NCBI RefSeq assembly: GCF_019249215.1
Contig: NZ_JAESDI010000013.1
Coordinates: 1 to 64,000 of the forward strand
Direction: 5' to 3'
DNA length: 64,000 nt
From: Alteromonas lipotrueae
GTDB taxonomy: Bacteria > Pseudomonadota > Gammaproteobacteria > Enterobacterales > Alteromonadaceae
Below are positions 56,223 to 64,000 of the stretch, piece by piece (position 1 is the stretch's first letter; the number at the start of each line of letters is the position of its first letter). The translations under genes and the position numbers were made by a program. The notes under the pieces were generated by a model that ran no database searches, was not told the DNA's origin, and saw only the letters and a program-made list of their open reading frames with translations.

Positions 56223-58766
56223 TTAAGAAACCGCCGATTTAAGTGCTTGTTTTAAACGTATTGAATTAATCGGCTTGTGCAACAACTGTATATTCGTCCC
56301 TTCTAACTCATTTACTAGCGCTTTTGAGTGATTGGCGGTACACAGCAAGATTGGCATAGCGGGCAGTATTTGCTTAATATGCTTCGCAATTTCCAGTCCG
56401 TTCTCTCCGTCATCTAAATGATAATCGACGATAAGCAAATCACAGTCGTCAAAGCAGTTGTGCATCACCGCCATGCATTGCGTAAAACCAGCAAATGTAA
56501 CCACCTCCATTCCCCAATTTTCGAATAGTGTTTGCATGGCTATTCGCATATTGGTGTCGTTGTCGATATGCCAAATTTGCTTATCTAAAAGATTATCAGG
56601 CAAGCTATCGTGAGGCATGGCATCAACCGTAGCCTCGTGCTCAACTTCTTGAACAGATGCAAGGGGCACCGATAAAGTAAAACAAGATCCTACCCCTTGC
56701 GTAGATAAAACACTGATATCATGCTCTAGTAGCCGACTCATCTTATCTACGATATAAAGACCAAGCCCCAAACTATAAGAATAGTTAAAGTCATTTTCCA
56801 ATCGACTAAATTCTTTGAAGATTACAGTTTGATCTGCTTGGCTTATTCCCACGCCTTGGTCGTATATACTGATGCGAAGATGGTTGCTCATCGTCCTTGC
56901 AGTAAAAAGTACTTTTCCTTTTGCACCGTATTTCATTGCATTACTCAGTAAGTTACGCAAAATTCGAGATAGTAAACTTACATCTGTATGGACAATAGCG
57001 TCTTGAAATTTGTAGCGAAAATTCACCTGATAGTCTTGGCTGATGTGACTGAACTCCTCGGCTAACTGTGTTAGCAAAGGGAGTGCATTCTCACGCTGTT
57101 TATCAGGCTGCACTAAACCCGCATCTAACTTCGAGGTCTCAATGAGTGTGCGTATTAGGCTGTTCAAATCAGACAGTGAATTATCTAAGGCACTAACGAT
57201 TGGGCCCGCCGAAGCTTGTACTTGATCTCGTAAAGACTCATTGAACAAAATAGCCGCACTTAAGGGCTGCATTAAATCATGACTGATGGCCGCTAAAAAC
57301 TTACTCTTAGAATTCATCGCTTCTTGTAGCGCGATATTGGCGCGATTGAGTTCTCGGGTACGCTTTTCGACATTTGACTCAAGCTGATCTTTCGCTGCTT
57401 GCAGTTGTTGTTTACTTCTTACTTGTTCCGACACATCAGTAGCTAATACAAAATGCCCTTCTATTTCTTGCTTGTTGTTAAAATGAGGCAGATAGACTTT
57501 TTGCAAGAAACCCGTTTCGCCGTGAGCATTAGTCTCCTCACTTTGGAAACTGACAATCTCGCCTCGATTAACCCGTTCTACATAATGGATAAGTCGAGGA
57601 TAGACGTGTTTGAGGTGGCTTTGTTCCATCGCTACGCCGTACAAGGGTTCTTCTCCTAGCCCATACCAATCTCGATAACCCTTGTTGGTGTATAAGAAGT
57701 TTTTATCTGTGCCGATATAGGCGATAAGTGCGGGCACATTATCGGTGATCATACGGATCCAACTTTCATTTTGTTTTAAGGTTTCCGCATAATGATGCTG
57801 AGAAGTGACATTAGTAAAGGTGCACAGGGTGTTACCATCGGGTAAAATGGTAATACGTCTGTCTACTACCAAGTTTTCGTTGATAATTTGGGTGGTATCG
57901 CCCCCTTTCTCAAGGTTTAAACCGCTCCAATCCACATGCATTTGCAAGGTATAAATATTTTTGCAATCGAATAAGGTTTGCTTCGACACATTTGATTGAG
58001 TTAAAAACGTCTTATTCCAGAAGGCAACACCGCCCTCTTGGTTTATCAGCAAGATACCGACATCAACACTATCGATAAGGCTTTGCAGCAGTTTATTTTT
58101 CTCTTTAATAACCTGCTCATACCGGTTCGACTCATTCAGTTTCACTTCGGTAATATCGTTGAACAAGATAACTTTGCCGCCTTCTTGGGTGCGACGGATA
58201 GTGAGTTGGTACCAGCGGCTATTAGACAGTTGATAGATGACACGACCTTCAGAGTCTGGAGGAAGTACACGGCGGATTATCCCTAAATGCTTAGCGAGTT
58301 GAGTAATATCATAATAATGGTCGCCAATTTTGGGCGTAATTGAATGGTTGTCCCACACGGAGGTAAAGTGCCGATTGAAATAAACCACCGCCCCTTTGCT
58401 ATCGAGTAACACCATAGCTTGGTTGATACTTTCAATAGCATCATTCAAGCGCTGCTTTAACTGATTGGTCTCTTGATGGGCTCTTGCTATTTCGGCATTC
58501 GATTTTTCTAACTTTTGCAGTACAATTTGCAGGGCTTCGGTTTTTTCATTGACCTTTTCAGATAGCTGTACCGCGTGTTCAAAAGCCCGGTAACTATGGT
58601 GATCGAAGCCGCCTTCTTCAATACGGTACATAAGCGCAGCATTAATTTTTTCCAGCTTTTCATTTTCTTCTTTCTGACGCGCAAGTTCTCTACGAAGATT
58701 ACTCATCTCAATATCTTGAGTGAGTTCGATTGCACCTGGTTGTCGAGTCGATTTAATCTTTGGCAA
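56223..58766 (-). CDS. NahK/ErcS'-like PAS hybrid histidine kinase
   Basis: The product has 847 residues. A coiled-coil N-terminus (about 20-115) is followed by three PAS-like domains (about 115-470). The kinase core has His496 (AAISHDLMQPL), HATPase boxes (NLLSNAMKYG, DQGVGI, LGLGLYIV) and a C-terminal receiver with Asp781 (LLIVDYHLDD). It has no membrane helices. The frame starts at TTG 58766 behind GGGGG, or else at ATG 58706. It overlaps the FIST gene, the arrangement known for NosP-NahK, where nitric oxide bound to the FIST protein controls kinase activity. Confidence 0.85.
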   Translation of the reverse strand: MPKIKSTRQPGAIELTQDIEMSNLRRELARQKEENEKLEKINAALMYRIEEGGFDHHSYRAFEHAVQLSEKVNEKTEALQIVLQKLEKSNAEIARAHQETNQLKQRLNDAIESINQAMVLLDSKGAVVYFNRHFTSVWDNHSITPKIGDHYYDITQLAKHLGIIRRVLPPDSEGRVIYQLSNSRWYQLTIRRTQEGGKVILFNDITEVKLNESNRYEQVIKEKNKLLQSLIDSVDVGILLINQEGGVAFWNKTFLTQSNVSKQTLFDCKNIYTLQMHVDWSGLNLEKGGDTTQIINENLVVDRRITILPDGNTLCTFTNVTSQHHYAETLKQNESWIRMITDNVPALIAYIGTDKNFLYTNKGYRDWYGLGEEPLYGVAMEQSHLKHVYPRLIHYVERVNRGEIVSFQSEETNAHGETGFLQKVYLPHFNNKQEIEGHFVLATDVSEQVRSKQQLQAAKDQLESNVEKRTRELNRANIALQEAMNSKSKFLAAISHDLMQPLSAAILFNESLRDQVQASAGPIVSALDNSLSDLNSLIRTLIETSKLDAGLVQPDKQRENALPLLTQLAEEFSHISQDYQVNFRYKFQDAIVHTDVSLLSRILRNLLSNAMKYGAKGKVLFTARTMSNHLRISIYDQGVGISQADQTVIFKEFSRLENDFNYSYSLGLGLYIVDKMSRLLEHDISVLSTQGVGSCFTLSVPLASVQEVEHEATVDAMPHDSLPDNLLDKQIWHIDNDTNMRIAMQTLFENWGMEVVTFAGFTQCMAVMHNCFDDCDLLIVDYHLDDGENGLEIAKHIKQILPAMPILLCTANHSKALVNELEGTNIQLLHKPINSIRLKQALKSAVS

Positions 58767-59928
58767 AGTACACCCCCGTAAAGGTTTGGTTTAGGTGTAC
58801 AGAATGGATATGCTCACCATAAGCGTTAAACCCCGCGACACGGTATTTTTCTTGGAGCCGCTGAATTTCAGCCTCATTTTTATTTTGCTCTATTTCAATA
58901 CGCCTTAAGAAACAGTCGCACGCGTAAACAAATTCAGCTTCTCCTACTTCACGGCTCAAGCTTTCCAATTTTTGTTCCATGGCATCAATACAATCACCAA
59001 GCTGAACAAAAGTAAGAATAATGCCAATATCTACTGCACAGTAAAAAGTGATCGCATTAGTCGCTAAATCAACTTTTTGAATAGAGCGAATAAAATACTT
59101 TCCACCCACTAATACCGCTAACGGAAATACTGAAAATACGTCAGGGGTTAGATCAGAAGCGTTTAGGCCAAGTAAACTGGCGTAGTACTGGGCTGCAGGT
59201 TCACCATTAATTTCGTAAACCGTACGAGATTCTGGGTCGGCATTGGTCACTACCAGTTTAGATACAGGTGAGTCTATGTGGTCTACTGAAAAAACCGAGA
59301 AAGGTTTACCGGTTCCTACCAACATTAACACTGCTGCATTCTGATGAAACTTTCCATTATAAAAAACATAGGTGGCTTGAAGCTTTAAATCATCGCCGGC
59401 ACTTCCTCCTAAGTGAGGAATATTGCCAAACGCTGTGGCGAACGTTTCGAGAAAGTGCTCCTCGTGGCGGGTAAGCCCATCTAATACGGAAATAACAAAA
59501 TGCTGATTGGTATCATATCGTTTATCTCTTCCTTGCAGGGTATTGCGTAAGCCGCTTGCAATGTCGTGAGCCTCGTTAAAATTGATTTCATCTAAGTTTG
59601 AAACCAATGCCGTAGCAATGGAGAATTCACACTTTAAAAAAGCAACCACAATAAGACGTTCTGTGCAGTACCCATTTTGATTAAACTCCCCCGCACTGGT
59701 GCAGCCTACCGTTGGTACATTGGCAAAAAGCGACGTCATATTCTGCGCTACGGCATCTAAATCAAATGATGGTGATGTGTGGAAAAGTACCAACTCGATT
59801 TCATCAAGCGTCGCATTAGATAGTATTTCACTGGCCACATCGTGACATGCATCTGCCGCTAAGTAGGCGGTATGCGCTGATTGACTTGCAGGTTTACTCA
59901 GCGCGGACAGGATGGAAGTTTTTGACAC
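58753..59928 (-). CDS. FIST domain sensor, NosP-like
   Basis: The product has 391 residues from GTG 59928 (AAGG site); a longer frame begins at TTG 59961. It has FIST N (about 40-220, with VPTVGCTSAGEF and HLGGSAGDDL) and FIST C (about 220-370, with the acidic DCFLRR near the end). NosP proteins of this type bind haem and nitric oxide and signal to the NahK kinase encoded next. The gene overlaps the kinase by 14 bp and the NosR-like gene upstream by 35 bp, so all are one transcript. Confidence 0.85.
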   Translation of the reverse strand: MSKTSILSALSKPASQSAHTAYLAADACHDVASEILSNATLDEIELVLFHTSPSFDLDAVAQNMTSLFANVPTVGCTSAGEFNQNGYCTERLIVVAFLKCEFSIATALVSNLDEINFNEAHDIASGLRNTLQGRDKRYDTNQHFVISVLDGLTRHEEHFLETFATAFGNIPHLGGSAGDDLKLQATYVFYNGKFHQNAAVLMLVGTGKPFSVFSVDHIDSPVSKLVVTNADPESRTVYEINGEPAAQYYASLLGLNASDLTPDVFSVFPLAVLVGGKYFIRSIQKVDLATNAITFYCAVDIGIILTFVQLGDCIDAMEQKLESLSREVGEAEFVYACDCFLRRIEIEQNKNEAEIQRLQEKYRVAGFNAYGEHIHSVHLNQTFTGVYFAKD

Positions 59929-61984
59929 GTGTTGGCACCTTATTTTTCTTATATTTATCAATTTTGCATAAATTGGGATTATCTAGCGTTACGACACATT
60001 CAAAGCACTGTACACATTCTGTGTAATCAATGCTGCCGTCTTGCTCGATGGCATCTACGCCACACTTTTTCTGCTTACACAGTTGGCATGGGTTACCACA
60101 CTCTTTGCGACGTTCTAAAAGCTTCACGATAGGAAAGCGACCTAAAATGGCTAAACCAGCGCCTAACGGGCAAAGGTAGCGACAATAGACTTTGTGAATT
60201 TTTAAGCTAAATCCTAGTAGTAGAAGTGCATAAAGTACGAACGGCCAGTAGCGCACAAAATAGAGCGTGATTGAGGTTTTAAATGGCTCAATCTCGGCCA
60301 GTTTCTCGGCCAATGTCAGTGAGTAAAACGACGTTGCAACCAAGCCAATCAGCATCACATACTTAAGTTTTTGCGCATATTTATGATGCTTTGGCTTTAT
60401 TCGAATCTGCCTTATTTTCAATTTTTGTGCAACAATTGCCATGATCTCCTGAAGCGCCCCAAAGGGACATAACCAGCCGCAATACAGCCCTCGCCCCACA
60501 ATAAATAACGACACAAATACAAAGCACCACAATACAAAGATGACAGGGTCAAGCAGATATACTTCAATAGAAAAGCCATCGGCTAAATCGAGTAACAATG
60601 TATAAATATTGACGACCGACAATTGCCCTTGTGCGTATATGCCGATAAAGAACAAGACAAAGAGCAATGATGCTCCTCTGACTATATGCACCATACGCGT
60701 ATATTTCATTAGCTTTCGTTGGAAACCAAAAAAAAGTGAAAGCACAACTAGGTAAACAATCGTAATACTGAGTTCCAACCATCTGCTTTGCCACAATTTT
60801 TTCCAAAGCGGCACAACAGCATTTTGTTGTGCATCGGGGTTTTCCATGAACAGCGCATCAGGTAACAAAAAAGTGTGGGTAAATAAATGCTCATCTTGTT
60901 CCATAAATCGTGGGCTGTAAGGCAAACTAATGGAGATATCCATTTCTTGGTCAAGCGATAGCCCACCTTGTGATTTAATCCTAAGTACCTTAATGCCTTC
61001 AAATTCTGGCATTGGTTGTTTAAAGCTAGGATCATAAAAACTATAAAAATCTAAATCTCTAGCATCGATAGTAAATGCGGATTGCGATAGACGAAAAAAC
61101 TCGGGCGCGGTTTGGGGGATAAATTCATTACTAACAAAACTAAAGCCTTGGGTATTCATTACCAACAAGGCCACTTCGCCAGGCTTTAAGCTCTCTTGAA
61201 GCCTGATATATTCCTCTTCCTGTAGTAGGTTTTTCCCCACAATAGGTAAACTAAGAAAGCCATAAAAGTGTTCAGAAAATAGGGGCGCTTGCGGGTCGGT
61301 AACACTATCTGCAGCGTCGATAATTTCGGTTTCAAGGCCATCTATTTCGTTACGGTAAATGGTTTGTTTTTGGATATAGCCGGCTTTTACAAGTTGCTCA
61401 AAGGTTAGAGTTTCAAAAAAGTCAGGATCAATAATTCGTGTGCTGGGTAGCACAAAGCCATCTAATTTAGCCCGCGCTACCGCCAACGCCGACGTCACGA
61501 TAGTATCGTTAATGACCAATACCGATACCGTGGCTTTAGTCACGCCATCAAAGTAGGTCGCGTTGTTACCTACATGGCTCTTCCCTCCCACCACGAAACG
61601 TTCTTTCACATTGTGGCTTTTGTATTGCGCGATAAAATCCCTTAGCGATTGTTCCCCTAGTCCATGCAAAAAGATAGGTTCACTGTGTTTTTTAATGGCA
61701 AGATCGACAAAATCACCTTGAGTATCCAGTCCAATTATCACATTGACTGGCTTTCCAGAGAAACCTATAAAGTCGACAAAATCTTTCGATTCAAACACGT
61801 ACCCCAGCAATTGCTGTAATTGATAAACTGGTATTACGTTAATGTCAGCGTGCGCATCGCCTATTCGGGTAGCGGTAGGAAATAATTGGTGAACGTCTTC
61901 AGGGATCTCAGTGGCGTCTGATTGCGCAAAGGCTAACGATATAGAGGTTATCGTAACAAAAAAGAATAGCAACGCTTTCAACAT
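59894..61984 (-). CDS. NosR/NirI-like FMN and 4Fe-4S membrane protein
   Basis: The product has 696 residues from ATG 61984; a frame from GTG 62020 would include the hairpin at 61994-62013. A signal peptide precedes a periplasmic FMN-binding domain with a DGVTKAT segment that fits the covalent flavin site. About six membrane helices (400-620) follow with two cytoplasmic CxxxCP motifs (CGWLCPFGA and CRYLCPLGA), then a ferredoxin-like end with two Cys clusters (CGNPCQLCKQKKC and CVQCFEC). NosR-type proteins pass electrons across the inner membrane. Here it follows an aldehyde dehydrogenase and precedes nosP-like. Confidence 0.84.
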   Translation of the reverse strand: MLKALLFFFVTITSISLAFAQSDATEIPEDVHQLFPTATRIGDAHADINVIPVYQLQQLLGYVFESKDFVDFIGFSGKPVNVIIGLDTQGDFVDLAIKKHSEPIFLHGLGEQSLRDFIAQYKSHNVKERFVVGGKSHVGNNATYFDGVTKATVSVLVINDTIVTSALAVARAKLDGFVLPSTRIIDPDFFETLTFEQLVKAGYIQKQTIYRNEIDGLETEIIDAADSVTDPQAPLFSEHFYGFLSLPIVGKNLLQEEEYIRLQESLKPGEVALLVMNTQGFSFVSNEFIPQTAPEFFRLSQSAFTIDARDLDFYSFYDPSFKQPMPEFEGIKVLRIKSQGGLSLDQEMDISISLPYSPRFMEQDEHLFTHTFLLPDALFMENPDAQQNAVVPLWKKLWQSRWLELSITIVYLVVLSLFFGFQRKLMKYTRMVHIVRGASLLFVLFFIGIYAQGQLSVVNIYTLLLDLADGFSIEVYLLDPVIFVLWCFVFVSLFIVGRGLYCGWLCPFGALQEIMAIVAQKLKIRQIRIKPKHHKYAQKLKYVMLIGLVATSFYSLTLAEKLAEIEPFKTSITLYFVRYWPFVLYALLLLGFSLKIHKVYCRYLCPLGAGLAILGRFPIVKLLERRKECGNPCQLCKQKKCGVDAIEQDGSIDYTECVQCFECVVTLDNPNLCKIDKYKKNKVPTRVKNFHPVRAE

Positions 61985-61993
61985 AAAGAAATA

Positions 61994-62013
61994 GGCAGCA
62001 CCTAGGTGCTGCC
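61994..62013 (-). terminator. Perfect 20-bp palindrome/attenuator after the aldehyde dehydrogenase gene
   Basis: GGCAGCACCTAGGTGCTGCC is a perfect palindrome, 11 bp after the dehydrogenase stop. On the minus strand it is followed by TATTTCTTT and then the NosR-like ATG. It may be a leaky terminator that lowers expression of the downstream sensor genes. Confidence 0.6.
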
Positions 62014-62024
62014 TTCCCACTTAA

Positions 62025-63542
62025 TTAAAAGAAACCAAGTGGATTGATGTCGTAGCTCACCAGCAAGTTTTTAGTCTGCTGATAGTGATCCATCATCATT
62101 TTGTGAGTTTCACGGCCTATCCCCGACTTTTTGTAACCACCAAATGCGGCATGGGCTGGGTAAAGGTGATAACAGTTGGTCCACACGCGCCCAGCTTCAA
62201 TAGCTCGGCCTACTCTAAAGGCAATGTTCGCATCTCGGCTCCAAAGCCCAGCACCTAAACCAAAGCTGGTATTGTTCGCAATTTCAATGGCCTCTTCTTC
62301 AGTTTTAAAGGTTTGTACTGCTATGACGGGGCCAAAAATTTCTTCTTGGAACACACGCATTTGGTTATGCCCTTTTAGAATAGTGGGCTGAATGTAATAA
62401 CCCTTATCTAAACCTGGTAACTGCTCTTTTTCACCACCAGTCACAACTTCAGCGCCCTCTGATTTACCTATATCAATGTACTTAAGGATTTTATCAAACT
62501 GTTCGCTAGAAGCCTGTGCACCTACCATTGTCTCGGTATCAAGCGGGTTGCCACGCTTAATCTTGTGAATTTTTTCAATCACTTTATCCATGAAGGCATC
62601 GTAGATATCTTCGTGAATAACCGCACGAGATGGGCAAGTACACACTTCACCTTGGTTAAAGTAACCAAGTACTAAACCTTCGGCACATTTATCAATGAAC
62701 TCAGGTTCATGATCCATGATATCGGGGAAGAAAAGGTTCGGCGACTTACCGCCTAGTTCAACCGTAGATGGAATAAGATTTTCAGCCGCGCAGCGAAGAA
62801 TATGCTCGCCCACTGGCGTGGAACCTGTAAATGCGATTTTGGCAATTCGGGTACTTGTGGCAAGCGCTTGGCCCGCTTCTGCGCCAAACCCATTTACAAT
62901 ATTAAGCACGCCTGGCGGTAGCAAGTCTTGAATAAGTTCAGCGAAAACTAAAATAGACACTGGCGTTTGTTCTGCAGGTTTTAACACCACTACATTACCG
63001 GTCACGATAGCCGGTGCGAGTTTCCATGCCGCCATAAGTAGTGGGAAGTTCCATGGAATGATTTGCCCTACTACACCGTATGGTTCGTGGAAGTGATAAG
63101 CCACTGTGTTCTTATCAATTTCGCCGATAGTGCCTTCTTGGCTACGTATACAGCCAGCATAATAACGGAAGTGGTCAGCGGCTAATGGGACGTCGGCGTT
63201 AAGTGTTTCACGCACGGCCTTACCGTTATCCCATGTTTCTGCAACCGCGAGCATTTCAAGATTAGCTTCAATACGATCGGCTATTTTTAACAGAATGTTC
63301 GAGCGTTCAGCGACTGATGTATCCGCCCACCCTTTTTTGGCAGCATGAGCAGCATCAATGGCTAGCTCAATATCTTCTGCAGTAGAGCGTGGAATTTGGG
63401 CTATATCACTGCCATCTACAGGAGACGTAGTAATAAAGTATTCGCCCTTAACTGGCGCAACCCACTCACCACCGATAAAATTACCATAACTTTCTTTGAA
63501 ACTGAGTACTGAACCTTCACTTCCTGGATTTGCGTAAATCAT
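62025..63542 (-). CDS. exaC: NAD-dependent aldehyde dehydrogenase, ExaC-like
   Basis: The product has 505 residues of class I aldehyde dehydrogenase type. The catalytic Cys is at about 301 ([11 protein letters not shown]), the general base Glu in [11 protein letters not shown], and the cofactor site in [15 protein letters not shown] and [11 protein letters not shown]. The GEVCTCPSR form matches acetaldehyde dehydrogenases (ExaC/AldB) that work after PQQ ethanol dehydrogenases. It oxidises the aldehyde made in the periplasm after it enters the cell. A copy of the regulon palindrome (site f) lies 117 bp upstream. Confidence 0.93.
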   Translation of the reverse strand: MIYANPGSEGSVLSFKESYGNFIGGEWVAPVKGEYFITTSPVDGSDIAQIPRSTAEDIELAIDAAHAAKKGWADTSVAERSNILLKIADRIEANLEMLAVAETWDNGKAVRETLNADVPLAADHFRYYAGCIRSQEGTIGEIDKNTVAYHFHEPYGVVGQIIPWNFPLLMAAWKLAPAIVTGNVVVLKPAEQTPVSILVFAELIQDLLPPGVLNIVNGFGAEAGQALATSTRIAKIAFTGSTPVGEHILRCAAENLIPSTVELGGKSPNLFFPDIMDHEPEFIDKCAEGLVLGYFNQGEVCTCPSRAVIHEDIYDAFMDKVIEKIHKIKRGNPLDTETMVGAQASSEQFDKILKYIDIGKSEGAEVVTGGEKEQLPGLDKGYYIQPTILKGHNQMRVFQEEIFGPVIAVQTFKTEEEAIEIANNTSFGLGAGLWSRDANIAFRVGRAIEAGRVWTNCYHLYPAHAAFGGYKKSGIGRETHKMMMDHYQQTKNLLVSYDINPLGFF

Positions 63543-63659
63543 AATGACACCTTTTTTGAATGCTTAGCGCGTCAACACGCTGCTAGTTATCGCTTACTGT
63601 GTCATTTGATAATCGTACTTTTACAGTCAATCCACCATAATGCGATAGGCCGATTTGGC

Positions 63660-63675
63660 TCCTACTTTAGGAGGG
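63660..63675. promoter_or_regulatory. PQQ-regulon palindrome, site f (aldehyde dehydrogenase promoter)
   Basis: TCCTACTTTAGGAGGG keeps the central TTTA and most of both arms, with two changes. It lies 117 bp upstream of the aldehyde dehydrogenase start and 8 bp after the end of the response regulator gene. Confidence 0.55.
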
Positions 63676-63683
63676 GAAAAAGT

Positions 63684-64000
63684 CTATGCCTTGCCAACAT
63701 AGCCATGTTTTGTTGCCAGCTCAGCAAATTCTGAAGGGACGGTATTTAACTTTCGCTTTATCACTGTTAGCGCGTTCGACACTGTTTTCGCAGACAGGGC
63801 TAATTCATTGGCAATATCAAAGCGAGTTTTACCCATCGCCGTTGCGATGAAGATTTCAAACTCACGCTTCGTCAATTTTTCAGCAATATCGACATCGGCG
63901 TTCAACAATTGATTAGCCAAATTAACCGCCAATGAACGTTCTATGTATTTTTGCCCTTTGGCCACCACTTTTATGGCTGATATAAGTGTATCTGGCGGGC
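63684..64000 (-). CDS. LuxR-type response regulator, partial
   Basis: The window edge cuts the 5' part of this gene. What remains is about 105 residues. The open frame continues upstream of the first start-like codon (GTG 63968) with PPDTLISAIK, which reads as the end of a receiver domain. Then comes a LuxR helix-turn-helix (LTKREFEIFIATAMGKTRFDIAN...SAKTVSNALTVIKRKL). It is a second candidate activator of the alcohol regulon, like PedR or EraR in pseudomonads. Two such regulators occur at the two ends of this part of the island. Confidence 0.82.
   Translation of the reverse strand, partial: PPDTLISAIKVVAKGQKYIERSLAVNLANQLLNADVDIAEKLTKREFEIFIATAMGKTRFDIANELALSAKTVSNALTVIKRKLNTVPSEFAELATKHGYVGKA

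Noticed and set aside
59402-59422. A TTCCTC...GAGGAA palindrome resembling the regulon element
   Set aside because: It lies inside the FIST coding sequence, encoding the conserved GGSAGD region, and has a different centre, so it is probably chance.

Overview
The window looks like a chromosome segment of a marine gammaproteobacterium of the Alteromonadales, close to Alteromonas or Paraglaciecola. The evidence is moderate GC content, many outer-membrane and periplasmic proteins, a TonB receptor, several diguanylate cyclases, and a PQQ/alcohol-oxidation locus whose gene content resembles the exa/pqq and ped loci of pseudomonads. The genus is inference. I saw no rRNA, tRNA, CRISPR array, insertion sequence or prophage.

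Left part (1-12,700) is mixed housekeeping and accessory content: a MarR regulator with two palindromic operators in front of a DUF2798-like/SDR pair, a DoxX-like protein, a class 3 lipase, a large BNR-repeat secreted protein, a diguanylate cyclase, an S-adenosylhomocysteinase-like protein, a CDP-glycerol glycerophosphotransferase-like protein, an ADP-ribosylglycohydrolase-like protein and a RidA protein.

From 12,744 to 22,259 (all minus) lies a compact module: an exported TPR-CHAT protease-like protein, an ECF sigma factor overlapping it by 4 bp, a membrane anti-sigma-like protein without zinc ligands, two lipoproteins, a chymotrypsin-fold protease with an intact triad, and a coiled-coil membrane protein. 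It resembles in logic the TPR-CHAT/RpoE part of type III-E CRISPR loci but has no CRISPR components and an exported CHAT protein. This is the best candidate for an undescribed system.

From 22,499 to 35,072 come an M24 peptidase, a histidine kinase divergent from a BLUF blue-light sensor, a polyol/sugar ABC-transporter operon with a HAD phosphatase and an upstream porin, and a 7TM-GGDEF cyclase. A scar of two decayed genes (a TPR protein and a LacI regulator) follows at 35,236-35,924.

From 35,984 to the right edge is a PQQ-dependent alcohol oxidation island. It holds cytochrome c, quinoprotein alcohol dehydrogenase (with the Asp that marks lanthanide-type enzymes), a XoxJ/MxaJ-like binding protein, a PedABC-like ABC system with its beta-propeller, an M17 aminopeptidase, pqqA (23 codons), pqqBCDE, a PqqF-like M16 protease, a TonB receptor with a run of 19 aspartates, a porin, a LuxR-type response regulator, a NahK-like hybrid kinase with a NosP-like FIST protein, a NosR-like Fe-S/FMN membrane protein and an ExaC-like aldehyde dehydrogenase. 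Six copies of a palindrome, TCCTCC-N4-GGAGGA or close variants, sit in the intergenic regions ahead of the main transcription units. They define a likely regulon that joins dehydrogenase, PQQ synthesis, receptor and aldehyde dehydrogenase.
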